Assembly: GCA_958299035.1 (NCBI GenBank)
Contig: CATQJL010000316.1
Location: forward strand, 40,040,025-40,104,024
DNA: 64,000 nucleotides
Source of the DNA: Cylicocyclus nassatus
Taxonomy: Eukaryota > Nematoda > Chromadorea > Rhabditida > Strongylidae
Direction: 5' to 3'
The position numbers and the translations under genes are program-made. Numbering within the stretch: the stretch's first letter is position 1; the number at the start of each line of letters is the position of its first letter. This document shows positions 11,399-23,205 of this stretch, piece by piece. The notes under the pieces are model-generated. The model ran no database searches and was not told the DNA's origin. It saw only the letters and a program-made list of their open reading frames with translations.

Positions 11399-13075
11399 TC
11401 AGTATTTGACAGCTTCAGCAATATGGCGAGTAGAAATGCCAAACATATCGAGCAGTTCATCGGGTTTACCAGAACGAGGAACATCATTAATGCATAGAGA
11501 TTTGACGCGAATGCCATGCTTAGCGACACAAGCGGCCACCTAGAACATTTTGATCAGAAAGATGATTAAAAGAGAAGATTTGCACTTACAGCTTCTCCAA
11601 TTCCTCCAGCTGGATAATGATCCTCAACCGTAAGGACCGTGCCTCCCGTCCGTTGTGCGTGTTTGACAATAGTAGCTTCATCCAAAGGTTTGATAGTGAA
11701 CGGATCGATAACACAGCAGTGCATGCCTGATATAGAAAACTTAATTCTGTGGAAGATCGGGCGAACAAGACAGTCAACCCACCCTCTTTCTCAAGATGAT
11801 CAGCGGCTTTCATAATTTCGTAAATGGTCACCCCGGCTCCGATCAAAAGTATTTTATTGTTCGGTGACTCTTTTAGCACCTAGAATCAAGTTCATTTGAC
11901 AAGTCGTAGATTAAGTTATTATAAGGAGAACAGTCTCAAGCTGCACCTTAGCCTGTCCAACAGCCAACGGCTTATTGTTATCGTAGAGCACAGGAAGAGC
12001 AGGGCGACCAGTACGAATGAAAACGATGCCCTTTATATTGGCTGCTAGTTCAGTAGCTCTCTCAGCCGCTACTGCGTCAGTCGGATAAAACAACACTGTA
12101 GATCCGGGCAAAGTTCGGAACAGAGCAAGATCCTCAAAAGCAAATTTAAAGTAAAAGGATGTTGTAGACAAACTGAACCATGACTCCTAAAACGAGATTC
12201 TACAAATTTCTTTCAAAGCAACATCCCCACTGAGAATTGATTGAAGAGACACATCCCCTACTGAGCAGTGACTACAGCAACAATCTGGCCTACACAAATC
12301 CTCAGATAATAAAAGATTGACGACTAAGCTTCAAATTTGAAAAGAGAGATATAGGTCATACCTCAAGTGCCATTTGACTTGGACCATCTTCACCAGTTGA
12401 GACACCAACATGCGAACCTGCACATTTCAGATTTGCGAATGATACAGCAGCATTACGAATCTGATCGCAACTTGAGTGAAGAAAGCAGCAAGTGTGCTGG
12501 AAGCAAATCAAGCTAAGGCTTCCGGTTATACACATTTCTAGTAACTTGGAACTAGCAGTGACTCGCACAAGAAATCCGCAATATATTTGAAAAGTGAAAT
12601 ATCAGCCCCTACCTAGTAAAAGGGATCGTTCTGTCTCTACACTGAGCACCAACTGCTACACCGACAAGATTCTGTTCAGCAATGAAACATTCAAAGAATT
12701 GGTCAGGATGTTTCTGAAAATGACACTTTTTGAGCTAATATGAAAGTTTTGAAGATGTAAAAGCAACCTATATCAGTTTCTCAGAATACGTAGAATTCTT
12801 AGTATCACCATCTAAACCGATAATACGCGGACTAGCATCTCCAATTTAACCAAAGCAGTACCATAGGCGGCTCTTGTGGCTACCTAATAGGAAGAAGCGA
12901 TATTTTGAAAAGTGAATAGGTAATCCTGACATACTTTGTCGCCCTTTTTGTATTGAGGAGGAGCCATTTTGATGGATCCAACGTGCAAGTCGACCTTAGG
13001 GGCATCATCAGTTGGCTTTTGTGCAGCAAGCTTGCCTTTTTGACTTCCTTGCAAACGAGCTTTTATGGGATTGAC
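11399..13075 (-). pseudogene. Transketolase gene fragment (C-terminal half), captured
   Basis: Eight exons with AG/GT borders: 13075-12935, 12883-12768, 12713-12613, 12496-12362, 12132-11947, 11879-11783, 11726-11590 and 11539-11399 (TGA). They encode roughly the last 350 residues of transketolase: pyrimidine-binding domain motifs ([50 protein letters not shown]) and the C-terminal domain ([50 protein letters not shown]). Introns are about 42-52 bp except two larger ones. It is broken: one-base losses near 12841 and 12471, and the fourth-from-5' junction leaves a TAG at 12768-12770. The N-terminal thiamine-diphosphate half is absent. The whole block lies inside the TIR element, antisense to the Helitron. 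A functional parent gene should exist elsewhere in the genome. Confidence 0.9.
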
Positions 13076-13741
13076 CTATGATGAATCACACATGCGTTAT
13101 CTGGGAGGTATACTTTGGTCACACCTTATCTTAAGGAGGTGTAGATCGAAGGGCTGGAATATTGAATGATTTGATAGGAGGTGATCGAAAAATAATTTTA
13201 AAAAAACCACGCACTACGCGACAATGCGTGTACTACTTTATGCTTGATGTTCATCTTCCAGCGTACTACAGAAACGCGCGAGATAGTCTAGGCTATTTCA
13301 TTGAGAGAGTCATAACTCCAGCGACTCGACTCCGCGTCCCCCCCCCCTCCCCCCGCTCTGGCCTTGCGCCGCATTCGTAGACATATCTTTGAGCATTTTC
13401 CCTCTCTGAAAGCGATTTGAGACTAGGAAAACCTCAGAGGATATAATCGCAACGACAGCGTAATGCCCGGCGAGACGGCCACGATTGTCCCAACGTTGGA
13501 GCTGTGAAACTCACATTGACACAGCCTACAGAATGTTCCGCTACAGTACATCACCTCTTACGTTTTATCGCAAAAACATGTGAAACAAAATAAACAAACA
13601 AGACAACATACGCAAAATGAGACCGTGAAGTAAGGAAACTAGATCTTTAGTTAACAAGGAGATTTAATTACCTGGCAGAGCTCATGACACTCGCATTCAC
13701 TGGCGATATGCTTCCTGAAAAATGGCAAGGTGGCTGGGTGC

Positions 13742-13922
13742 CTAACTGCTCGATGCTAGAGCTTGGCTGCAGTTACGCTGTTGCGTACGCTCTTCTTCTG
13801 GTAGTTGATCGACGAGCTGGTCGAGATCGAACTCGAAATTCTGACAAGACGAGGCACTGACATTAGTAAGCTAGAAAATAAATGGTATTCGCGCTATCTC
13901 ACCTCGTCTGAGTGATCTGCGC
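13742..13922 (-). pseudogene. Two exon-like segments with acidic C-terminal peptide, unidentified
   Basis: 13922-13903 (after TTTACAG, before GTGAGA) and 13840-13742 (after TTGTCAG, ending in TAG) join in frame to read ADHSDE-NFEFDLDQLVDQLPEEERTQ and then RNCSQALASSS-stop. The intron is 62 bp. A further splice-bounded segment, 13716-13673 (ISECECHELC-like), lies downstream. Not part of transketolase, and no family recognised. It may be a second captured gene end or the relic of an element-encoded protein. Confidence 0.35.
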
Positions 13923-14550
13923 CTGTAAACCAAACGATACTAAACAGAGTAAGGAAAGCCACCAAAACACCTACTGAAACAATGTACTTAGTTCAAGGAT
14001 CCAATTGAAAGCGTTTCTCTGAATGCTTTCATTCACTCACATAGCGAAAAGGGTAAAAGGGAGGATGAACCAAAACAACGACAAAAGATTGTGAATGATT
14101 CAGAAAAACGAGTGTGAGTAATGAGTGCAAATGAGTCGACGCGAATTTCCAGACGTCCGCAACCCATACTGAAGGCACTTTATTAGGTATACTGCCATCG
14201 CAGGCGAAAAGGATGGATGGATCTTGAGGACTAACAACTAAACAGATCGAGAAACGTGAGAAATTGGTACAATAGAGAGGGACGCGACGCCTGTGAAAGC
14301 AAATTAGTAGGAAGAGATGCACAGCGAAAAAAAACGGCTGCATTATCACCAAAACAACGAAAAACAACATCCCCCTCCCCGCACAAAAACATCAGAAAAC
14401 AAAAAGAAACAAGTTTTTCCACCAAGACGCCAACTTTGGGCGATTTAGGCGTAAAATCAATTGTGTTGTGCAAAGTACGCAACACAATTGATTTTACGCC
14501 TAATTTACTGTAAGACGCGGTGGCTGTAGAAGTAATATTGTCTCAGACAG

Positions 14551-16577
14551 CGCATGACAACCATGAACAGCTTGGGAGGTCTTGACTATCGTTGCTCACA
14601 TTGCGGAGCGCTACATTTCGGCTTCGAGGTAAAACAACAACACGCTGATACGTTCGCTGACTGCTGTGACTTTGGACATTTTTCTCTGGATTTTTTCGAT
14701 GAATTCCCTAGTTTGATACGGGATCTTTTTGGTTGCTACAGCAACGAGAACGCCGTAACAACTTCTTCAGCAATATTAGAAATTTTAACTCAGCTTTAGC
14801 CATGGCCTCCATGGGCGCGCAAGTTGATGTGCCGCAGGGTCGAGGACCGTACTGCTACCGAATTCATGGCCAAATATATCATCAAATTGGTCCCCTACAT
14901 CCCAATCCAGGTGAAGACAGGCAGTACGGCCAAGTTTATGTGTTAGATACTGAGCTAGCAGCACAACAACGCTTGGGAAACGCTTAGAACATGGACTGCG
15001 ATCCAGGATTGATGATGTGTTTGAGCAAATGGTTTGCCTGTAATAATATCTACTCGCAGTCTTCAAAATGATGAGTGAGGTTGAGAAAGCCGAGGAAGAG
15101 TCAGCAAGGCTTGAAAACCGGCAGCCTACCGTGATCAGAATGGTATTTGACGAAAACAGAGAAAGGGGTGTTTCTAAAGGAAGATACGCCGTTCCAACAA
15201 GCAATGAAGTTGCCGTCGTCTACGTTGGCGATGACAACGATGTGCCCTCTACTAGAAGCCTCGCCGTTCATTTGCGAAGTTCCGAAGGAAAATCTTTAAT
15301 GAGAATAAGCGATATCGATAAAAGGTGTGATCCGCTCACGTACTCGCTTTTGTTCCCAACAGGTAGAGGTGGGTGGGATTCAAGTCTAGCGGATCGCAGA
15401 GGAGTACGGATTACGCAAATGAAATACTACTCCTATCGTTTATTCGTTGACCGTAACGACTGCTGACCGCGCGGCGACCGCTGCGCGTGCATGATGTTTT
15501 CGTAGAAAAGATGAATAGAAAGAAAACAGAGGATTCTTCTCATCTTTATAATGTAGAAAAGAAACAAAGAATTATTCTCATCTTAAGCCACGGTCCAACT
15601 TGTCACTTTTTCGCAAGTTTAGAAGGCACGCGTCGCAGTCGCCACGCGGTCGGCAGTCCGTACGGTTAACGAATGAACGATACCTATTCTCAATCCGTGA
15701 TACTTTTAATCCAATTCTCCACGCAAGAAAGTTATTTCAACAATTTGCAGTCGATGCCTACGTCAAGATTGAGCAAAATCGACTAAATTATCAAAGAACA
15801 CATCAAGTAGATCTTCGCGCAGACTCATATAGAGGACTGCAAGACTACTTGGCAGGAGATGACAATAGCGGGCCTCCGGGTAAGCGCATCGGCTGGCTTC
15901 ATCGCATATTGGTAGTCCAAGAGCAATGCAGCAATCGTACCAGGACGCCATGGCGATTGTAGCCCGATTTGGGAAGCCGACGTACTTCCTCACTATGACC
16001 TGTAACCCGCAGTGGCGAGAGATCCAGGAGAACCTTTACGAGGGGCAAAGTGCTGCCGATAGACCGGATCTAACCGCAAGAGTTTTTTATGGAAAACTAA
16101 GGCAACTTTGTGAGGATCTATTAAAAAATCACCTTCTTGGAGAGGTACAGGCATACGTTTACGTCATCGAGTTTCAGAAAAGAGGCCTACCGCACTGCCA
16201 TATGCTTATCATTATGAAGAACGGATGGAAAGCAGAAACGGCGACTGACGTTGATAGTGCGGTGTGTGCGGAAATACCCTGCCCAGAGGAAGAGCCGCAA
16301 GCATTTGCTGCTGTCACCAGCTTTATGATCCACAAAAAATGTGGTCTTGAAGATCCTAATTTACCCTGTATGCGGAATGGATCATGTTCAAAACATTTCC
16401 CAAAGCAGTTACGCGACAGGACTTCTCTGGAGCTCGATGGTTACCCGAAATACAGGAGGAGAAACCGCACCCGTGTTGTTATCAATGGCGTTGCCTACGG
16501 TGATGAGTGGGTCGTCCCAACAAATCTGTATCTTATCACAAACTTCCAGTGTCACATAAATCTCGAGATATGTGGAA
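14551..16577 (+). pseudogene. Helitron RepHel, central part with HUH Rep domain (multiply frameshifted)
   Basis: Resumes in phase from 10708 (RMTTMNSLGGLDYRCSHCGA). Blocks in order: CxxC-like 14551-14740 (frame 1); 14733-14987 (frame 3; FNSALAMASMGAQVD, HGQIYHQIGPLHP); 15068-15466 (frame 2; DPLTYSLLFPTGRGGW); 15600-15890 (frame 3; NPILHARKLFQQFAVDAYVK); 15891-16577 (frame 2). The last block holds the Rep motifs FLTMTCNPQW (motif 1) and GLPHCHML (HUH metal site). A frameshift near 16577 then moves the two-tyrosine motif into frame 1. A ~39-bp local duplication near 15525-15590 adds to the damage. At least four indels, so not translatable. Confidence 0.85.
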
Positions 16578-18909
16578 CGAGATATCTGCAGTGAAGTATC
16601 TCTATAAGTACATATACAAGGGACCCGATCGAGCTCGAATTACGATTGAAGGCGGTGATGATGGTTCCGCTGTCGATGAAATTAAACAGCATTTGGACAC
16701 ACGCTATGTCTGTCCTCCTCAAGCCCTCTATCGAGTTTTTGGATATCCTATGCAAGACAAATCTCATACTGTGTTTAGATTAGCCGTGCATCTAAATACC
16801 GAATATATAATACCCGAATATCAGACTGTTCATTTTGTCGCGGGAGAAGAACAGCGAGTCGTTGATCGCGCTCAAAATCGTTTTACAACGCTCACGGCCT
16901 TTTTTGAGTTGAATTTACAAAGTGCGAGAACATTTGACAGAGGCGAACCTTCAAACTTAGAAATTGATGCACGTTCCTACTATTACCACGAGATTCCCGA
17001 ACATTTTACGTTTTCAACAAGCAACGGATGGAGGCCAAGAAGGCGAGGCTGCAAAGAAATTGGCAGGATATATACGGTATCGCCAAGAGAACAAGAGCGT
17101 TATTGCCTTCGCATACTGCTGCTCAATACAAAAGGAAAAAGTTCGTTCGAAGACCTTCGCACAATCGATGGGCATACGTATGCGACATTCTCAGATGCTG
17201 CTAAAGCCGCTGGCTATCTCGATGATGATACGTACTATAGGCAAAGCATGGAAGAAGCAGTCCAGTTCCAAACTCCGTCAGCTTTGCGAAGCTTTTTTGC
17301 ATGTCTGCTCTGCTACTGCGAAGTAGCAGATGCACAAGAGCTTTGGCATGGGTTTGCAATTGCGATGAGCGACGATTATCTACATCAAGGATTAGGCGAA
17401 ACAGAAGCTGTTGCCATAGCGTACTTTGATGTGGCAAATAAAATGCTACTTCTAGGAAGAGACTTGCGGCAAATGGTGACACCTCTAGCAGACCAACGTC
17501 CTCAAATTCCAATTGAGGCGATAGATTATGAACGACACCGTAGCGACGGAGCACGCATGTACGAGACGTTGAATCCTGATCAAAAGAACGCCGTTGACGA
17601 TATAATCGCAGCTATGGATCGTGATTTCGAAAGATGTTTTTTCATAGATGGCCCAGGAGGTAGCGGGAAGACTTACATATACACAGTTCTTTACAATTTA
17701 GTCGTAGCGCAGCGCCGTCGGGTGCTTTGTGTAGCCTGGACTGGCATAGCCGCTAATCTTCTTCCTGGCGGACGAACCGCAGTCTCGGCGTTCAAGCTTA
17801 ACATGGCTGACGGCAATCGTTCGTCGCTTCTAAGAAGGCAACAGAAAGAGGCCCGCGATCTAGCAAGCACTGACGTCATCATTTGGGATGAAATATCTAT
17901 GGCTCCCAAATGCTCGCTTGAAACCGTTGACGCCCTACTTCGTGATGTCATGCAAAATGATAAACCGTTCGGTGGAAAACGATTTATTGTAGGTGGGGAC
18001 TTCCGCCAAGTTTTGCCAGTCGTTGAACATGGCCAGCGGGAAGACGTTGTTGCGGCATGCGTCACCAGATCATCTTTGTGGCAGCTATTTAAGACTTATC
18101 GCCTCCGAAGAAGCATGCGCGCTCAAAACGCAGGAAATGACTGGCACGAGTTTCTCTTAGAATTAGTAAATGGCCGCAATAGCACCGCAGATGAACGTGT
18201 TGCTTTAGAAGAACATATCATTTGCACCGGCAACATCGTCACAGAAATTTTCGGCGAAGTTATTGATGCGCAAGAAGCTCTTTACGATAGAGCAATTTTG
18301 GCCCCAAAGAACGTAAATGTAAAACAACTCAATGAAGACGTAATGCAGCGCTTGCGGGTGGGGACTGAACAAGAAGAGAGAGTTTACAGAAGCATAGATG
18401 ATGCTATACTTCATGCCGGAGACTCCGAATCTTACCCGGTTGAATATCTAAACACGCTAGAGCCATCCGGTATGCCGTCACATGAGCTGAGGTTAAAGAG
18501 GGGCGCTATAATCATGCTTCTACGCAATCTTGACGTTACCAACGGCCTTTGTAACGGGACACGGTCAAGAATTGAGACTTTAGGACGTTTCGTCTTAGGT
18601 TGCCGATTTATCTGCGGGGAGCGTAAGGACCAGCTAGCCGTAGTACCAAGAATCGACAATTACTACGACAAGCAGTTACCTTTTCGATTGAGAAGGCGGC
18701 AATTTCCCGTTAAGGTTGCTTTCGCTATGACGATAAATAAAGCACAGGGGCAGACGTTCACCAAAGTCGGTGTATACCTCCCCGAAGACGTATTCACCCA
18801 TGGGCAACTCTACGTCGCCTTCTCCCGAGTCAAATCTCCAGAAGGTTTGAAAGTATGTACTCCTGTAAGAGCAGTAAGAAAAATCGTCTATGAAGAGGTA
18901 CTGCTTTAA
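16507..18909 (+). pseudogene. Helitron RepHel C-terminus: two-tyrosine motif and PIF1-like helicase
   Basis: An open frame of 800 codons. Genuine homology starts at about 16578, and the ATG at 16507 is out of frame with the true upstream sequence. It contains the Rep motif [12 protein letters not shown] (the two catalytic tyrosines used in rolling-circle nicking) and a complete SF1 helicase: Walker A GPGGSGKT (~17650), [11 protein letters not shown], Walker [10 protein letters not shown] (~17876), [33 protein letters not shown] and LYVAFSRV near the end. The helicase half has no frameshift while the upstream half is badly broken. That suggests fairly recent death or chance. It stops with TAA at 18907-18909. 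Confidence 0.9.
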
Positions 18910-20181
18910 GAGATGACTGAGCAGATGTAGACGCAACGTCACAAATTTCTAACAAAAAAGATCTTCTTGGTATCTAACAAGATGGGAAAGACGCTTATGT
19001 CTTCAAAACCATTAATTAACAGTTGTTTGAAAGAATGTGAAATCAATCTAACCTGCAACATGCGGTTTCTGTAGAACCTAAGAGGAAGAGGTTCTCGAAA
19101 AGAAATATTGAAAGTAACAGCCCTTTACTCACGCGATTGGAAACGCACTTAGTGAAGGATACTAAACGATACTAAATTTTGAAACTAAACTAAACTTATG
19201 CGAGAATTACGTACAATAAAAGTGCCGTGAATGTCAGGATTTTATCGTTATAACAAAGTTTTCTTTAAGCTGATAGACAGCCGAATGTATGTTTATTTCG
19301 ACTCTTAGCAGTCACAGTAGCAACAAGTAAGCGGACATAGAGTCCAGCCCGAAAGCCAAGAGTGTTTTTTAGTGTGAAGTTCATACCACTGTTCCGTTTG
19401 ATAACAGAGTATAAATGATGTATAGAGCTGAGCAATGGCCAAAGAGCGAAGTGCAGAACTGAATAGGTAAAACAATGGAAACAATGTAACTATGAGTAAT
19501 GGTCACTGATGAGTTAAAATTGATTCTAGAACCTAATGATTTTGAAAAACATATTACTTTATTGGTCTCATATGCTACTTTGTGTCTAAGTTAAAGATAC
19601 TTAGTGGAGTGGACGGCTATAGTAAGCGCATAATGTTGATTCGTTGTAGTGTTTGAGTATACGTATTTTGCAGACAAAAATGAGCGTATTTCGAAGCGCT
19701 TTCAGTCTAAACTTTTCGTGTAAGCTTTTTATAATTGCATTCAGTAAGAAACGAATAATGTATAAATGCATTGCTTGCACAGAGAGTACCTGCAACTACA
19801 CTATCGGTAAGAGCGCTATCTTTTCCTTCAGTAGAGTGTTTTATGTAGGATCAATACAATTATGGGCTCTTTGTACAATGCCATATGAGAAATTCGAAAT
19901 TTTCAGGTGGAAGATTAATACATGTTTTTAACGAATAACACATGGTGTTGTCACACCAACTTATAAGGCTGAGGGAATGGACATTATCTGAAAACTTCAA
20001 TTAAGTTGCATTTACAAATGTCATAAATTCTTCAACTTTTAGTAGCTATCTAATAATTTGTCATTTCATTTGTTCGGTATATTGAGGAAATAGCGTCTTC
20101 TACGCAACTTTTGATGTGATCCTTTATAAGCATAAAACATTTGTTAAATAATTTTTTGTGCACTACCAAAGAAGTCTGAGG
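18910..20181 (+). other. Helitron 3' non-coding region
   Basis: AT-rich and without recognisable genes. Probably the long 3' tail of the Helitron, between the helicase stop codon and the candidate terminal hairpin. Short ORFs (for example near 19653-19931) have no recognisable domain. Confidence 0.4.
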
Positions 20182-20209
20182 GTCCGGCGAAGCCGGACAA
20201 TCAGACTGG
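20182..20209 (+). other. Candidate Helitron 3' terminus (hairpin + CTGG)
   Basis: GTCCGGC-GAA-GCCGGAC (7-bp GC stem, 3-nt loop), then AATCAGA and CTGG, followed by T at 20210. Helitrons end in CTRR about 10-12 nt after a GC-rich hairpin and insert 5' to T. An outer stem (TTGTGCAC with GTGCACAA, 20156-20229) also surrounds it, so an unrelated palindrome is possible. Confidence 0.4.
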
Positions 20210-21001
20210 TGAGTAAATAAAGTGCACAACGAAGTCATTAGAGGAAATTGTTATAACAAAGCCTTTAGGGTTTTTTTTTATTTCCAAAAACATAAAACAG
20301 TATCCGTGCAAACTTCGGCTTGTAACTGAAGCGAAACTGATATAATATCGCGTGAGAATGTGTTTTTGTATGATTTGTAGTTTCGATGTCTACTTTTAGC
20401 TACTCAAGTCTTTTATATTGCAGTAAAAAAAGAATTTGAATTGAGAAAAATTGTTTCGATGCTTCGGATTGCAATCAGAGAACAAAAGTCCATTCGAAAA
20501 AATCGTCTTTTCAATGGGTCAGGAATCCGTTTTCTCCTCCCTTAGAACTTTGTTCTTGACATTTTTACAGTAGTTTTTGTATTTTACGAAGTTTTGGGAC
20601 AAATCCTGGGTGCATTAGGTGGGCGGGCTTGGACAGTTGCCAAATCTTTTTTGGATGGCAGTCAACTCTTCTCCGCGATGCTGCTCTTAATTATCTCCCG
20701 CAGATATGGGCGGCGACCCTTTGTATCCTCCTGCACCGCATCCATCCGTGCGCGCCCATCCAATCACCTATCCGGAAAGCCGACCTGTGGGTTCTCCGGA
20801 ACGGAGATTGTCGGGATTTTCGCGGATTCTCGACTTCTCGGAATCAGGGACACGAGAAGGCCGCCCTGAAACGACAAAAACTAGGAAGTCGAGAATTTGG
20901 ATGGACGGTGTCAGCCTCGCTCCAATGTCCAAAGCGTGTTTTCTTAACACATTACGTTTTTTCTCATTCCTCGTCCTAAGAAAATGGAAAGGTGTTTTAC
21001 A
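20210..21001. other. Intergenic, no gene recognised
   Basis: A GC-richer patch at 20600-20900 gives overlapping ORFs on both strands, with no conserved domain, splice pattern or start context that I can support. Repeats of the type TCGGGATTTTCGCGGATTC are reminiscent of the GCGGGATT-type low-complexity runs at 23.2 kb. Confidence 0.4.
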
Positions 21002-21003
21002 TA

Positions 21004-21870
21004 TTAGTATGAACGGTAAAAAATGGGACGGCTTGATTTTTAATACATTTTCAGATTTTTTGCCCTCGCCAATAACAAGCAGGCTGCAACTCAAACGTTG
21101 CTTACATAACCGACCTTCGCCTATTATTCTGGCAGCGCGTTACCGCTCCTCTCTCATAACCGTGCGCGTGGCGTCGTGAAGAACTCCGACAGGGTTTTTT
21201 GAACAACTCTCAAACTTGCACTGCTATACCGTAAAGTCGCAAAGCCAATGACATACCAATCGAAAGAGCTTTTCATGCTCTTTTAAACGATGTGTTAAAT
21301 GTTCAAAATTTCTTCTCAATTTCAGGAAAAATTGCGAAAAAACCTGAAAAATAGCTATGTTTGGCGTAATAAAAAATCAAAAAATATGTTTTGCCTTATA
21401 TTTTCCGAAAATAAATGAAGTCTGAGGCAAGCTGCACATGGATGGACAGAGCCTAAAAAGCTCTATCAGATGGTACCTAGAAAACATGCGTTCACCTGGA
21501 TGGAATTGAATAACGCGTATCTTTGTTCTAGAGGCTGCTAATGGCCTTATCTCCTGACTTTGAAAGTTGAGGCCACCAAGCCGTCGTGGGTTTGGTGACT
21601 GTCCCACCACCCACTTCAGCAGTGGTACTTTGGGTGGTCTCACTTTCACTGTGCAGATACTGCTCAAAGTTCATAATTTGTCGAATTGATTAACTTTGCA
21701 TTTCAGCAAGTATAAAAATTATTAATCATGTAAATGACCTTATATAGGTATTATCTGAAAGAGAATAACATATCCTAACATCTACCAAAATTGGAATGTC
21801 TAATCACTTCTCTTTCTTGAAAAACCTCCAATTATTTCGTAAGTGTCCCATTTTTTACCGTTCACCCTAA
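21004..21870. mobile_element. Putative mariner-type MITE, TTAGGGTGAACGG ends
   Basis: Left end TTAGTATGAACGGTAAAAAA preceded by TA (21002-21003). Right end TTTTTTACCGTTCACCCTAA followed by TA (21871-21872). Only the terminal ~25 bp are inverted. The interior has no transposase. Confidence 0.6.
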
Positions 21871-21872
21871 TA

Positions 21873-22625
21873 GAATTCTTTTCACGTGATACACTGGTAC
21901 AATATACGTGAAAATCGTTTGAACTGATTAAAGCCAGCCATTTCCAGCGCGGCAGAAATGTGGTTGCACCCTATTTCAGATAGTAATCATGTTTCCCCAT
22001 CCACACGAGTTTCTCATATTTCTTCTTACTTTGCCTTTCTTCTCTAAAGCGTGTATACTTGCCAAATTTGGCGCCCTATCGCTGCGTTGCACTGCCTGTG
22101 TGTGCAAACAGTCATTTCCCCCTTACACAGTGGTCAAAAATTCACAAAATTACCACAATCAGCATAAATGTTTTCTAGTTTTTTTTAATTCCTGTTAACC
22201 GTTGTACACTTGCATCTAAATTTGGCGGCATACTGGTGCCACTGCATTGTGAATGTGTCAACTCTTTGTAGATTACTTGGTTCGAAATCCGCTCTTGTGC
22301 AAGATTATGTCGGAGCACACCAGTCCCAAGGAGATAGAGTGCATCCGACTGTATTTACGCGATTTTTTCTGCTCTTTCTCTCTAGAACCATTTAAGCTTG
22401 CCCTGTAACTTCGCTATTCCCGCTGTATGCAGATTGTTACAACGAATTTCGTAACAATTGTTATAAAGTATGGTATGGCAGGAATCAGAAAGCTTCAGTC
22501 TAGAGAAAATGTTCTGATTAGTAAATTGTATGTTATTCTGTATTGCTGCTTCAATTGTTGAACACAACGAGACGTTACGTTATGTTAACTAATTGACACA
22601 ATAGTAAAATTCTGTATATTTACAC
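21873..22625. other. Intergenic up to assembly gap
   Basis: No gene, RNA or repeat boundary recognised. T-rich, short ORFs only. Confidence 0.4.
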
Positions 22626-23125
22626 NNNNNNNNNNNNNNNNNNNNNNNNNNNNNNNNNNNNNNNNNNNNNNNNNNNNNNNNNNNNNNNNNNNNNNNNNNN
22701 NNNNNNNNNNNNNNNNNNNNNNNNNNNNNNNNNNNNNNNNNNNNNNNNNNNNNNNNNNNNNNNNNNNNNNNNNNNNNNNNNNNNNNNNNNNNNNNNNNNN
22801 NNNNNNNNNNNNNNNNNNNNNNNNNNNNNNNNNNNNNNNNNNNNNNNNNNNNNNNNNNNNNNNNNNNNNNNNNNNNNNNNNNNNNNNNNNNNNNNNNNNN
22901 NNNNNNNNNNNNNNNNNNNNNNNNNNNNNNNNNNNNNNNNNNNNNNNNNNNNNNNNNNNNNNNNNNNNNNNNNNNNNNNNNNNNNNNNNNNNNNNNNNNN
23001 NNNNNNNNNNNNNNNNNNNNNNNNNNNNNNNNNNNNNNNNNNNNNNNNNNNNNNNNNNNNNNNNNNNNNNNNNNNNNNNNNNNNNNNNNNNNNNNNNNNN
23101 NNNNNNNNNNNNNNNNNNNNNNNNN
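22626..23125. other. Assembly gap (500 N)
   Basis: Exactly 500 undetermined bases, a size commonly used as a placeholder. Any open frame across it is meaningless. Confidence 0.99.
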
Positions 23126-23205
23126 GTACTATGCAGTACTTTATAATGAGCAAGAGTGTGGTAAGCTAACTAAGCTACAGTTGCAGCGGTAGAATTTGTC
23201 CAAAA

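Larger units (their letters stand above)
10709..14541. mobile_element. 3.8-kb TIR element with 9-bp duplication, carrying host-gene exons
   Basis: About 200-bp terminal inverted repeats (10709-10908 and 14340-14541) begin ACAATATTACTTCTACAGCC at both ends. The 9-bp duplication CTCAGACAG flanks it exactly (10700-10708 and 14542-14550). Each TIR contains an inner perfect palindrome (TAGGCGTAAAATCAATTGTG and its complement). The target is the Helitron RepHel reading frame, which continues in phase on both sides. The interior carries minus-strand transketolase exons and a second exon-like pair, and no transposase. Long TIRs, a 9-bp duplication and captured exons with introns match the layout of Pack-MULE elements (Mutator superfamily, 8-11 bp duplications). 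Superfamily assignment is inference. Confidence 0.85.
9896..20209 (+). mobile_element. Decayed autonomous Helitron, interrupted by a TIR element
   Basis: A rolling-circle transposon recognised by its RepHel gene: Arg/Glu-rich N-terminus, zinc-finger-like CxxC region, HUH Rep nuclease with two-tyrosine motif, and a PIF1-like helicase, in that order on the + strand. Several frameshifts break the gene. The insert 10709-14541 splits it. The right boundary is a candidate: a 7-bp GC hairpin (20182-20198) followed 7 nt later by CTGG and then T, the arrangement expected of Helitron 3' ends (hairpin, then CTRR, then T of the target). The 5' boundary is unknown, so the start given is only the first coding sequence. 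Confidence 0.8.

Noticed and set aside
11399..13075. Functional transketolase gene
   Set aside because: No N-terminal half, two single-base losses, an in-frame TAG at an exon end, and the whole block is inside a TIR element.
16507..16577. ATG at 16507 as the true start of the helicase protein
   Set aside because: Rep homology over this stretch is in another frame; the 800-codon frame becomes homologous only at about 16578.
20594..21179. Protein-coding gene from overlapping ORFs
   Set aside because: Three frames are open at once in a GC-richer patch; no motif, splice pattern or neighbour supports any of them.
22620..23153. Long minus-strand open frame across the gap
   Set aside because: It is made of N bases.
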